From assembly GCA_016714765.1 (NCBI GenBank), contig JADKCF010000043.1, forward strand, positions 115,712 through 179,711: DNA of 64,000 nt. The letters run 5' to 3'. A program made the translations under genes and the position numbers. This DNA comes from Saprospiraceae bacterium. Lineage in GTDB: Bacteria; Bacteroidota; Bacteroidia; Chitinophagales; Saprospiraceae. Shown here one piece after another: positions 54,090 through 62,451 of the stretch (position 1 is its first letter; every line of letters begins with the position of its first letter). Below the pieces are notes generated by a model, which had not been told where the DNA came from, ran no database searches, and saw only the letters and a list, made by a program, of their open reading frames with translations.

Positions 54090-55187
54090 TTATACATTAA
54101 ATCTAAAATGCATAACATCACCGTCATCTACTACATATTCCTTACCTTCCACACCCATCTTGCCAGCCTCTTTGACAGCATGCTCTGAGCCATACTTGAC
54201 AAAATCAGCATATTTGATAACTTCTGCTCTGATGAATCCTTTTTCAAAGTCCGTATGAATGACGCCTGCTGCCTGCGGGGCTTTCCAGCCTTTCTTGATC
54301 GTCCAGGCCCTTACTTCTTTCACACCGGCTGTAAAATATGTGTAAAGATTGAGCAATTTATATGCTGCCCGTATGATTTTATTGACACCCGGCTCCGAAA
54401 GTCCCATAGCTTCAATAAATTCCATTCGTTCTTCTTTACTTTCCAGTTCAGCTATTTCGGCTTCTATACCAGCGCAAATAAGCAATATTTCTGCATTTTC
54501 TGACTTAACAGCTTCGGCAAAATTTTTAGTATGGACGTTGCCTTCTTTGACAGAAGCTTCGTCTACATTACACACATACAGTATAGGCTTACTGGTCAGC
54601 AAGTAAAAATCTTTGAACAGCTCTTCATAATTTTCCTCCACCTCAAAACTCCTGGCAGGTTTTTCCGATTCAAGGTGTTTGAGGAGTTTTTCTGCCCATT
54701 CTACATTGATGGCATCGTCTTTGGCCCCTGATTTAGCTTGCTTTTTGAGTTTGTCGATTCTCTTCTCCATCGTCTCTATATCCTTAAAAATCAACTCCAG
54801 GTCTATGATTTCCTTATCCCTCACAGGATTTACACTGCCGTCCACGTGGATGACATTATCATCATCAAAACACCTGACTACATGGATGATAGCATCTACT
54901 TCCCTGATATTGGCCAGAAACTGATTTCCTAATCCTTCCCCTTTGCTGGCACCTTTGATAAGGCCGGCAATGTCCAGTATTTCTACGCTTGTAGGAAGTA
55001 CTTTCTGCGGATTGACAAGTTCGGAAAGTTTGTCAAGTCTCTCATCCGGCACAACAATCACACCCAAATTGGGCTCTTTGGTTGCGAAAGGATAGTTGGC
55101 TGCCAGGGCTTTGGCAGAAGTTAATGCATTAAAAAGTGTAGATTTTCCCACATTCGGGAGTCCCACTATACCACACTGAAGACCCAT
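54090..55187 (-). CDS. ychF: YchF/OLA1-type ATPase
   Basis: P-loop protein of the Obg family that binds ribosomes and prefers ATP. 365 residues, intact. G1 is GLPNVGKSTLFN (residues 8-19); G2/G3 are PFATKEPNLGVIVVPDERLD and DIAGLIKGASKGEGLGNQFL. The G4 position reads LYVCNVDE, with NVDE replacing NKxD, the change that gives ATP preference. A coiled coil follows (about 130-165, METMEKRIDKLKKQAK), then the TGS domain (LNLYTYFTAGVKEVRAWTIK, GVIHTDFEKGFIRAEVIKYA, GKEYVVDDGDVMHFRFNV). Single gene with a promoter box 39 bases upstream. Confidence 0.97.
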   Translation of the reverse strand: MGLQCGIVGLPNVGKSTLFNALTSAKALAANYPFATKEPNLGVIVVPDERLDKLSELVNPQKVLPTSVEILDIAGLIKGASKGEGLGNQFLANIREVDAIIHVVRCFDDDNVIHVDGSVNPVRDKEIIDLELIFKDIETMEKRIDKLKKQAKSGAKDDAINVEWAEKLLKHLESEKPARSFEVEENYEELFKDFYLLTSKPILYVCNVDEASVKEGNVHTKNFAEAVKSENAEILLICAGIEAEIAELESKEERMEFIEAMGLSEPGVNKIIRAAYKLLNLYTYFTAGVKEVRAWTIKKGWKAPQAAGVIHTDFEKGFIRAEVIKYADFVKYGSEHAVKEAGKMGVEGKEYVVDDGDVMHFRFNV

Positions 55188-55225
55188 ATCTGTTTACTTT
55201 AAGGTTTTTATTCTAAAAATTGCCG

Positions 55226-55233
55226 CAAAGGTA
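55226..55233 (-). promoter_or_regulatory. -7 promoter box (TACCTTTG) for ychF
   Basis: Minus-strand TACCTTTG fits TAnnTTTG, 39 bases before the start codon at 55187. Confidence 0.5.
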
Positions 55234-55314
55234 GCATAAATTATTGATACCATCGAATTAACTTATGCCCGAGCTATTCACGTCATTTTTCTGTATTGTA
55301 TAGTGAATATTTTA

Positions 55315-55994
55315 CTAGGCAATAAACTTGTATCCTACACTTCTGATGGAGAAAAATGTTTGGGATGTCTGGGATCTTTTTCAAAGTATTTTCTGAAAGA
55401 AAGAATAAAATTATCAATGGTGCGGGTAGAAGGATAGACGTCATAACCCCACACTGTCTGCAGTATCTGTTGTCTCGAAACGACTTCTGATTCACGCTCT
55501 ATAAGGAGCTTTAGCAGCAGTACTTCTTTTTTGGTCAGCTTGATAGTACCGGCCTTGCATTCGGCTTCATATGTCACGAAATTTATTGTATTGTCTCCAA
55601 ATGTATAATATTCATAATCTTTAGATATATCGTCAGCACTTCTTTTGAGCAGATTGCCCACTCGAAGCAGGAGTTCTTCCAGACTGAATGGTTTTACCAA
55701 ATAGTCATCTGCTCCCAACTTAAGTCCGGTGATTCTGTCTTGCGATGTGTCTTTGGCTGAGACAATGATAATGCCCACTTTTGAATTTCTGAGCCGCACT
55801 TGCTCACAAATCTGAAATCCATCTACTTCCGGCAACATCACATCAAGTATCATCAGGTCAAAATACTGACTATCTGCCAGTTCGAGTGCCTTACGTCCAT
55901 TATCCGTTGCGATGACCTCGTAGTTTTCCATTTCGAGATTTATCTTTATAATTTTTCTTATATTCTCTTCATCTTCGACCAGTAATATTCGCAT
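55315..55994 (-). CDS. OmpR-family response regulator, frameshifted near the end
   Basis: 226 residues after repair. The receiver domain has the acidic pair in LLVEDEENIRK, the phosphorylated Asp51 in LMILDVMLPEVDGF, the Thr/Ser in IIVSAKD and Lys in DDYLVKPFSLEEL. The DNA-binding winged helix (about 130-226) has IKLTKKEVLLLKLLIERESE and WGYDVYPSTRTIDNFILSFR. The frame ends early at 55335 as HFSPSEV. One more base in the A5 run at 55352-55356 (plus strand) gives HFFSIRSVGYKFIA with the stop at 55315, the normal wing ending of OmpR proteins (VGYKF). It lies 12 bases after its sensor kinase gene. Confidence 0.93.
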
Positions 55995-56006
55995 CCGGAT
56001 TTAAAA

Positions 56007-56966
56007 TTATAAAGGTAATGTAACAGTTACAACAGTGCCCCTAGGGTGGTTGTCGGATATTTTTAGTCTTCCGCGATGGGCTTCGACTATTTTATCTACG
56101 ATATATAAACCCAATCCGGTTCCTTTTGTTTGACGGATTTCTTCATTTCCGGTTCGGTAGAATAAACCGCGAACTTTTTCCTTCTCCGAGTCAGGGATAC
56201 CACGACCATGATCAGCAATATCTATAATGCATTGATTTTTGTCTGTTTTCAGCCCCAACATTATACTGGCCGGACTATCAGAGTATTTGATTCCATTTTC
56301 GACCAGGTTGCTGATGACGGAATAAATAGCCTCCTTGTCAGCATGTATGGTAGTTGGGAGGGAATGAGAAAAAGTTATTGCCACTTCTGGGTATTGTAGC
56401 TTGATGACTTTCAATACTTCGTCTATGATCAGTGTTATATCTGTTTTTTCATAGTTATACTGATATGAATTTTCGATTTTGGTTGTCAGCAACAGATTGT
56501 CAATTAGTTTTTCGAGCCTGGTACTTTCTTTTAGAATACTTTCATGGAGATCTTTTTGCTGCTCGGGCATTAATGTGCGCTTCAGCAGGGTTTGGGTGAT
56601 CAGATTGACAGATGTAATAGGAGATTTCAGCTCATGAGTCACTGACAAAAGAAAATTTTTCTGCTTGATATTATTTTCCATTTCTCTTGTATAAGCTTTT
56701 TGGATAAACCACATACCCAGTATGAGAGAGATACCGAATACCATACCTTCACCCAGTATCATGTACTTGTTTTTGATGAATTCTTTAGAAATCTGCTGTT
56801 CTGACATAACCGCACCGACGTGATTTTCAGATTCACCTGTCCCGACTGTCGTAAGCAGCAATTGATTTTTTTGGTAGATTGTCTGATTATTTCGCGAAAG
56901 CAGGATAGTCCACCAAATCAGCGCCATCAACATATAAACCATTACACCATAGGATAAAAACTTCAT
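56007..56966 (-). CDS. sensor histidine kinase, partner of the OmpR-type regulator
   Basis: 319 residues, intact. Two helices (about 5-23 and 70-88, LGEGMVFGISLILGMWFIQK) flank a short periplasmic loop of about 45 residues, too small for a known ligand domain. The dimerisation helix has the phosphorylated His111 in SVTHELKSPITSVNLI. The HATPase domain has N box VISNLVENGIKYS, G1 DIADHGRGIPD, F box LFYRTGN, G2 GTGLGLYIVDKI. The order kinase-regulator and the short sensor resemble the RprXY type of Bacteroidota. The signal is unknown. Confidence 0.94.
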   Translation of the reverse strand: MKFLSYGVMVYMLMALIWWTILLSRNNQTIYQKNQLLLTTVGTGESENHVGAVMSEQQISKEFIKNKYMILGEGMVFGISLILGMWFIQKAYTREMENNIKQKNFLLSVTHELKSPITSVNLITQTLLKRTLMPEQQKDLHESILKESTRLEKLIDNLLLTTKIENSYQYNYEKTDITLIIDEVLKVIKLQYPEVAITFSHSLPTTIHADKEAIYSVISNLVENGIKYSDSPASIMLGLKTDKNQCIIDIADHGRGIPDSEKEKVRGLFYRTGNEEIRQTKGTGLGLYIVDKIVEAHRGRLKISDNHPRGTVVTVTLPL

Positions 56967-57141
56967 TTTTGAACTTTATGAGTATTCATTAAATCCACCC
57001 TTAGGCTCACACCGACCTGCGTGAACTATAAAAATATTACATTTTAGGTGTAAATTTAACCAGTATTCTTATTTTTGTTGCTATTACTTCCCGTTATTCA
57101 TGTAATTGGCATAGTTATTTCTGTACAGCTAGGATATTAAG

Positions 57142-58148
57142 ATGATATTGATGCGTAATCAGGTATATTCCGGATATTTTTATCAGATGCTCATGGAGTA
57201 CGGTAAGGTTTCTATACCTTCACTGGGAACTTTCTCTTTGGATCATACAAATGCTGCTTTTTCAGATGACCGAAAATTGCTTCATCCTCCTGTTACAGGG
57301 GTTTATTTCACACCGGAGCAAGATGATCAGTTTCAGTTTTCAGGACTGCTGACGGAGAAAGGCATGCGTGCTGATGCTGCCCAATCAATACAAAAACAAA
57401 TGGCTGATGATTACCTTACGGCACAAAATCAAAACTCACCATTTGAAATATCCACTTTCGGGACCTTAGTCAATCGTATATTTCTGCCCAAAGATAACAA
57501 TGTGTTCAATAAATACTGGGGACTGCAACCTGTAGTGGCGACGGTAGCTCCCAAAAAGGCTGAACATGTTGTTCATGATGATAACTACCTTTTCAACCTT
57601 CAAAATTCCTATGCAACCACCTCTGATGTTTCATCATCACAGGGCGTGCTTTGGCCTTCTCTTATTGCATTGGGCACTATACTTATCATACTTTGCTGGT
57701 TTTTTTGCCCCAAATCCATTCCTGCTGCGTCTTCCTCGGCGCAAACCGTGATTCCACAAGAAAGTGTTACTACCATTGTGACAGATACTATCACTGCATC
57801 CACCGAAACAGTAATAACAAAGGACAGTGCATCCACTGAAACGATGAGCCGGGACAGTATCGGTGCACAAATATTGGACGTCAATTCAGCACTGCCGAAA
57901 GTCAGTACAAAATCCAAAAGTGCAGGGAGTGTGTCGTAATAGTCGGGGCCTTCAAAAACAAAGCCAACGCCAATAAAATGGTCCGCCTCATCAAAGCTAA
58001 AGGCTACCATTCCTATCAGCAAAGTCACGACGGTCTGCAAAGGGTAGGCATCTCCTACAACTGCGCCTCCACTGATCAGGATGCATTCAAAACAAAAGTT
58101 AGAACTATTTTCAATAAGGACGCCTGGCATCTTCAGGATACCATATGA
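57142..58148 (+). CDS. HU-CCDC81/SPOR-domain envelope protein, frameshifted
   Basis: 335 residues after repair. The N-terminal about 150 residues hold two small HU-CCDC81-like modules (LMEYGKVSIPSLGTFSLDHT; PFEISTFGTLVNRIFLPKD), normally seen in Bacteroidota envelope proteins rather than in DNA-binding HU. One transmembrane helix follows at about 172-190 (WPSLIALGTILIILCWFF), then a Ser/Thr-rich periplasmic linker. The frame stops at 57939, but one more G at GGG 57925-57927 continues as GECVVIVGAFKNKANANKMV to 58148, giving a clear SPOR domain (peptidoglycan-binding, typically to septal glycans). The domain order cytoplasmic HU-CCDC81, membrane helix, periplasmic SPOR suggests a link between cytoplasm and division-site wall; this is inference from family knowledge. 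Confidence 0.83.
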
Positions 58149-58280
58149 TAGGTCTTTTGTAAGGTGATGTGCTCCACAGACAACCTCAGTAACTAAATAC
58201 CGGTGCGTTTTCTTTCCCCTCACATTCATGCATATTAAAACTGATACCTATTTATTCCTTTTATTTTGAATCATTTCCAT

Positions 58281-58288
58281 TATCTTTG
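58281..58288 (+). promoter_or_regulatory. -7 promoter box (TATCTTTG) for the enoyl-CoA hydratase gene
   Basis: TATCTTTG fits TAnnTTTG, 21 bases before the ATG at 58310. It overlaps the alternative TTG start at 58286, which is therefore unlikely. Confidence 0.5.
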
Positions 58289-58309
58289 GCCTGTCAAAAT
58301 TCAAATACT

Positions 58310-59092
58310 ATGTCTCAACTTACTTTAAAAACAGAAAGATTGGAAGGGTCTTTTGTACTATTGACCATCAACAGACCAGAATCACTGAATGCACTCAACA
58401 GGGATGTTTTCGATGAACTGGAAGCATTTTTCAGGGCACACCACCTGGACTACGCCGTAAAAGGTGTCATCATCACCGGAGAAGGCAGCAAAGCTTTCGT
58501 AGCCGGCGCTGATATCAAGGAATTTTCGGCTCTGGATGCTGCCGGTGGGGCTGTTTTATCAAAAAGAGGACAGGACATATTTTTTATGATCGAGCGTTTT
58601 CACGCCCCTGTTATAGCTGCCGTCAATGGATTTGCTTTGGGCGGTGGTTGTGAATTGGCCATGTCCTGTCACATAAGAGTAGCAGGGAGCCATGCCCGAT
58701 TTGGGCAGCCCGAAGTCAACCTGGGCCTCGTACCCGGTTATGGTGGATCGCAAAGACTAATCCAGCTCATAGGCAAAGGTAAAGCGACGGAGATGCTGCT
58801 CACAGCAGATATGATTACAGCAGAAGAGGCCTTGGGTCTCGGTTTGGTGACACATGTCACAGAGCCAGGGCAGGAAGTGTCTAAAGCACTGGACATCCTA
58901 CGCAAGATAGCCACAAAAGGGCCTCTGGCAGTCAATCAGTGTATTCAGCTAATCAATGCTTATTTTGATAAACAAATGGATGGCTTCGAAAAAGAATATA
59001 CGGATTTCGGGCTGACAATAGGCAGCGAGGACTCTAAAGAAGGAGCTGCCGCCTTTGTGGAAAAACGTAAACCTGTATTTAAAGCCAAATAA
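58310..59092 (+). CDS. enoyl-CoA hydratase (crotonase family)
   Basis: 260 residues, intact. The ATG at 58310 begins MSQLTLKTERLEGSFV behind the promoter box. Crotonase motifs: VLLTINRPESLNALNRDVFD, the oxyanion-hole loop KAFVAGADIKEFSALDA, and the second loop FALGGGCELAMSCHIRVA, with FGQPEVNLGLVPGYGGSQRL carrying the catalytic Glu pair region (PEVNLGLVPGYGG). The last part has DSKEGAAAFVEKRKPVFKAK. It hydrates 2-enoyl-CoA in beta-oxidation or amino acid breakdown; the exact chain length is not predictable. The methyltransferase gene follows after 8 bases. Confidence 0.93.
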   Translation: MSQLTLKTERLEGSFVLLTINRPESLNALNRDVFDELEAFFRAHHLDYAVKGVIITGEGSKAFVAGADIKEFSALDAAGGAVLSKRGQDIFFMIERFHAPVIAAVNGFALGGGCELAMSCHIRVAGSHARFGQPEVNLGLVPGYGGSQRLIQLIGKGKATEMLLTADMITAEEALGLGLVTHVTEPGQEVSKALDILRKIATKGPLAVNQCIQLINAYFDKQMDGFEKEYTDFGLTIGSEDSKEGAAAFVEKRKPVFKAK

Positions 59093-59100
59093 TTCCATGC

Positions 59101-59895
59101 ATGTTTGAATTCCATAAGGATAAAGAGAGATATTTCAACATACAACGTACTGTTACTGCCGAAAATATCATACCATTTATAGAGCAAAACCATGGGTTGT
59201 GCAGGGGTAAGAAGGTGCTGGAGATAGGATGTGCCGAAGCAGGTGTACTGAAAGCTTTTTTAGATATCGGCAATACAGGAGTGGGCGTGGAATTGTCTTC
59301 TTCAAGATTTAATACAGCCATATCCTTTTTATCCATTGATATACAGGAGGGTAGGGCGCGCATCGTCAATAAAAATATATACGATATTGCCGATCCTGCA
59401 GCTGAATTTGGTTTTCTTTTTGACATCATTATCCTCAAGGATGTGATCGAGCATATCCCTGATCAGGACAGATTTATCCCGAAATTGAAAGATTTTCTGA
59501 GCGATGATGGGGTTATTTTTTTTGCATATCCACCCTGGTGGATGCCTTTCGGGGGGCATCAGCAGATATGCAGTCATAAACTGCTGCGCACGCTGCCATG
59601 GTTCCATTTGCTCCCTTTACCCTTATACAAAGCCATTTTAAGTGCTTTTGGTGAGAAGGATGCTACCATAGCTGAACTTTTGGACATACGGTCTACAGGC
59701 ATCAATATCGAACAACTGTATACTATCCTGCGTACCCATCAATATAAAATCATCTCACAGATCTTCTGGTTTACCAATCCGATTTATCAGTTTAAATTCG
59801 GAGTAAAAAAGAGGCAACTTCCTTCTATACTGGCGTCTCTCCCATATATCAGAAATTTTTATACCACTGCCCATTATATACTGTTCAGAAAATAA
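59101..59895 (+). CDS. class I SAM-dependent methyltransferase
   Basis: 264 residues. The SAM-binding motif I is KVLEIGCAEAGVLKAFLDIG (about 37-56); motif II-like region VGVELSSSRFN gives the acidic residue for ribose; motif IV-V is FDIIILKDVIEHIPDQDRF (about 103-121), typical of methyltransferases in the UbiE/Coq5-like type 11 and 12 groups. The C-terminal half is alpha-rich and aromatic (PWWMPFGGHQQICSHKLLRT, WFTNPIYQFKFGVKKR), as in sugar or lipid methyltransferases. The acceptor is unknown. It lies 8 bases after the enoyl-CoA hydratase gene, and the accessory repeat region begins right behind it. Confidence 0.88.
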   Translation: MFEFHKDKERYFNIQRTVTAENIIPFIEQNHGLCRGKKVLEIGCAEAGVLKAFLDIGNTGVGVELSSSRFNTAISFLSIDIQEGRARIVNKNIYDIADPAAEFGFLFDIIILKDVIEHIPDQDRFIPKLKDFLSDDGVIFFAYPPWWMPFGGHQQICSHKLLRTLPWFHLLPLPLYKAILSAFGEKDATIAELLDIRSTGINIEQLYTILRTHQYKIISQIFWFTNPIYQFKFGVKKRQLPSILASLPYIRNFYTTAHYILFRK

Positions 59896-59962
59896 AAGCT
59901 GTAACGCATGCATTGTGTGTTTCGCCGGGTTGCGCTCAACCCCAACAACATCACACAAACAA

Positions 59963-60469
59963 GGTGGCTGAGCGCAACGAAGTGAAGTCGAAGCCCCGAT
60001 ACACTACAGTCGTGTGATTTCGACTCCGTGTTCTGCGCTCAATCACCAACATCTTCAAACCAAACGAAGGTGGCTGAGCGCAACGAAGTGGAGTCGAAGA
60101 AGTCAGTTGTGTGATTTCGACTCCGTGTTACTGCGCTCAATCACCCAACAACATCACACCCAAAGAAGATGGCTGAGCGCAACGAAGTGGAGCCGAAGCC
60201 CCGATACGCTGCGCAATGTTGTGTGATTTCGACTCCGTGTTACTGCGCTCAATCACCCAACAACATCACACCAACAACATCAAAAGGTGGCTGAGCGCAA
60301 CGAAGTGGAGTCGAAGCCCCGTCAGATGTGTGATTTCGACTCCGTGTTACTGCGCTCAATCACCCAACAACAGCAATAAAAGGTGGCTGAGCGCAACAAA
60401 GTGGAGTCGAAGCCCCGTCCGAGCGCAACAAAGTGGAGTCGAAGCCCCGATACCCAACGCTCAATCACC
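59963..60469. repeat. REP-like inverted-repeat cluster 1 (about nine arms)
   Basis: Two arm types alternate. Type L, GGTGGCTGAGCGCAACGAAG with a following GGAGTCGAAGCCCCG, starts at 59963, 60069, 60168 (GATGG), 60286, 60382 and, without its first bases, at 60418. Type R, GTGTGATTTCGACTCCGTGT followed by TACTGCGCTCAATCACC, starts at 60012, 60109, 60221 and 60328. R is a diverged reverse complement of L: both share TGAGCGCA and GGAGTCGAA with a different centre. L-R pairs could fold into long hairpins. Gaps between pairs are often CAACAACATCA-like. A partial arm, TTGCGCTCAACC, lies upstream near 59930. No gene of its own is coded in the cluster. Confidence 0.9.
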
Positions 60470-60555
60470 TTTAAGTTTTCTATTATTTATAAAATCAAGT
60501 AATTCCGAAGTGACACCTTCATCAAGTAAAAATTGGTCAATACCCTTGATTTCAT

Positions 60556-60882
60556 CTAAGTTTTGTTTTTTGAATCTACCATTTTCAGCGCATCATGAAA
60601 ATCTTTATAACAGGATGAAAATAGCTTAAGTGATTCTAAATCATTTTTCATAAGAGCTTCTTTTTTTCTCCTGGACCAACCTTGGATTTGCTTTTCACGA
60701 AAGAATGCTTCACTTACATGTTTGAATTCCTCTAAGTAAACTATTTCTACAGGCGGTCTCTTTGCAGTATAATTTGCTCCAATACCTGCTGCATGCTGCT
60801 GAATCCTTAGTAAAATATTGTTAGTAGACCCCGTGTAGTAGGTGTCATCACCACACTTTAGTATATAAACCCATCCTTTCAT
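60556..60882 (-). CDS. GIY-YIG endonuclease-domain protein between repeat clusters
   Basis: 108 residues. A single GIY-YIG nuclease domain: GWVYILKCGDDTYYTGST (the GIY and YIG positions read VYI and YTG), the catalytic Arg in TNNILLRIQQH, Glu in the later helix (VEIVYLEEFKHVSEAFFREK), and IQGWSRRKKEALMKND, as in small YhbQ-like proteins. The frame ends at 60556, but one more base in T6 at 60566-60571 (plus strand) would continue it for about 32 residues (NLDEIKGIDQFLLDEG and onwards) to a TGA at 60461-60463, inside the first repeat cluster. It is flanked on both sides by the REP-like arms; a role in moving or keeping them is inferred from position only. Confidence 0.85.
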   Translation of the reverse strand: MKGWVYILKCGDDTYYTGSTNNILLRIQQHAAGIGANYTAKRPPVEIVYLEEFKHVSEAFFREKQIQGWSRRKKEALMKNDLESLKLFSSCYKDFHDALKMVDSKNKT

Positions 60883-60988
60883 GAAGTAAATTTATGATCT
60901 TTACATTTTTTTTTACACGCCTTAAATAATTTTTTTTAATAATAAACGCACTCCTAAAAAAATTACATAAAACAGGTTGGTACAAATT

Positions 60989-61269
60989 GGGTGATTTTCG
61001 ACTCCGTATTACTGCGCTCAATCACCCAGAACCCAATCTTCAAAAGCAAAATATTGGAAGGTGGCTGAGCGCAACGAAGTGAAGTCGAAGCCCCGTCCGA
61101 GCGCAATGAAGTGGAGCCGAAGCCCCGTCTGTTGTGTGATTTCGACTCCGCTGTGCTGCGCTCAATCACCCTCTCCCGTCTTCAAAAGCAGAATCGTAGA
61201 AGGTGGCTGAGCGGCTCAACGAAGTGAGTCGAAGCCCGTCGAACGCAACGAAGTGGAGCCGAAGCCCCG
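60989..61269. repeat. REP-like inverted-repeat cluster 2
   Basis: Same two arm types as the cluster at 59963. Type R arms lie at 60989-61027 and 61134-61171; type L arms lie at 61059-61096, 61097-61128, 61201-61236 and about 61240-61269. The L arms come as direct doublets joined by GTCCGAGCGCAA or GTCGAACGCAA, and the third has a small insertion (GAGCGGCTCAACG). The 106 bases between the GIY-YIG gene and this cluster are A/T-rich with no recognised signal. Confidence 0.88.
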
Positions 61270-61297
61270 ATACACTTCACCCAACAACATCATCCAT

Positions 61298-61334
61298 TAA
61301 AAAAAGCCCTGATATCTTTAATAACAAGGCTTTT
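61298..61334 (-). terminator. rho-independent terminator for the T9SS C-terminal fragment
   Basis: Read on the minus strand, AAAAGCCTTG pairs with CAGGGCTTTT (one mismatch) and a T run follows, 21 bases after the stop codon of the minus-strand gene. Confidence 0.65.
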
Positions 61335-61354
61335 AATTATATTGACATTTTATC

Positions 61355-61957
61355 CTAGTCTATCTTAATAATTCTTTGCTGGAATACCTTGTCTTTTTGC
61401 TGTACTACAACATTGTAGGTAGCTGCAGGAAGTTGGTTGACATCGATCAGCTCGAGACCATTGCCGATGATATTTTTTCTGATCATCTGCTGACCTTTCA
61501 TATCGAAAACAGAAAGTACTATTTCACCGTTATTCAGATCCATTCCGGACAGATCCACATTGATGCGGTCAGTAGATGGATTAGGATAGATGGATATGGA
61601 CGTGGTAGTTGCAGTGCTCTGGAAATTAACACCACGGATATCTGAGTATTCATATTTGCCATCCAGATCGGTCATCCTCAGCCTGTAATAAAAAATCGGT
61701 TCTTTACTCCTGTTGAGTGGCAGGCTGTTATCGATGTACTCGTATTTTAAGGTCTCATTACTGTTCCCAGCGGCTCTGACTCTTCCTATGTTGCTCCAGT
61801 TTACGCCATCTTCTGACCTCTCTACACCAAAAAAATCACTGTTTATCTCTGAACTTGTGCTCCAGTTAAGCTTACTTGCTCTTTCTTTTGTACTGCTCAG
61901 CAGAAATGTAGTAAGTTTTACAGGGAGAGCGTTGATGCTGGAAACAGGATTAAACAA
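61355..61957 (-). CDS. T9SS type A sorting-domain protein, C-terminal remnant
   Basis: 200 residues. It begins FNPVSSINALPVKLTTFLLS and continues SKLNWSTSSEINSDFFGVER and FYYRLRMTDLDGKYEYSDIR, the Ig-like module that in Bacteroidota normally sits just before the sorting domain of much larger proteins. The C-terminal about 80 residues (SISIYPNPSTDRINVDLSG to VVVQQKDKVFQQRIIKID) are the T9SS sorting domain. There is no signal peptide and the only start is a TTG directly after an in-frame TAG, so the upstream part of the original gene is gone or separated. I call it a remnant. It lies between repeat cluster 2 and a gene-free stretch. Confidence 0.75.
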   Translation of the reverse strand: MFNPVSSINALPVKLTTFLLSSTKERASKLNWSTSSEINSDFFGVERSEDGVNWSNIGRVRAAGNSNETLKYEYIDNSLPLNRSKEPIFYYRLRMTDLDGKYEYSDIRGVNFQSTATTTSISIYPNPSTDRINVDLSGMDLNNGEIVLSVFDMKGQQMIRKNIIGNGLELIDVNQLPAATYNVVVQQKDKVFQQRIIKID

Positions 61958-62451
61958 CTAAATAGTTAACCATTAAGTGCATATTTTACACTTGTTCCTC
62001 CATTTGTTGCAACTTAATTACTAAAATTAAAGTGTTGAATTAACCAAGTTCAAATTAATTTCAGCAACTTAATTGTTTTGAAAGGTAGCATAAAATTTAA
62101 AGGGATACCATTTGTATTGTACTTATCAGATGTTGAATGTACCGTTTAATATGGCAGAACCATCAAGTTCAAAGGTAAAAACGTTTGAGGAAGTAATACT
62201 TGAGACAATGGAGGGCCCAAGTATTGCAGGACAAAACTTTAAAACATGATTCACCATTATTTAATGGATTTGTTGTAAACACTAAGCTGTGAAAGATATC
62301 AAAGCTTTATTAGGCATGGTTGATGTTATTCCAATATTTATTTGGCTAAACAAACTTATACTAAATAAGTAAAAAATAAAAAATGTAATATGTCTCATTT
62401 AAATTTAATTTTCTATGTGTTTAATAATAGGCCATGTTGAAGGACTAAATA
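61958..62451. other. gene-free stretch
   Basis: 494 bases between two broken secreted-protein genes. AT-rich, with only short open stretches; the longest plausible one on the plus strand (62151-62249, about 32 codons) has no recognised relatives. No promoter box, tRNA or terminator was recognised. Together with the truncated neighbours it looks like the debris of past rearrangement. Confidence 0.55.

Noticed and set aside
59963..60469. CRISPR array
   Set aside because: Repeats occur in both orientations with two arm types and short, similar gaps; a CRISPR array needs direct repeats with unique spacers of constant length, and no cas gene is present.
60014..60629. Two overlapping plus-strand open frames through the repeat cluster
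   Set aside because: Their sequences only repeat the translated arms (for example LSATKWSR over and over) and run antisense into the GIY-YIG gene; no start signal or homology.
61097..61128. Insertion sequence or transposon ends
   Set aside because: No transposase gene, no target-site duplication recognised; the arms are many and short, more like REP elements than terminal repeats of one element.
62151..62249. Small protein of about 32 residues starting at the ATG at 62151
   Set aside because: No homology recognised, no promoter box or ribosome-binding site visible, and it lies in a stretch of apparent debris.
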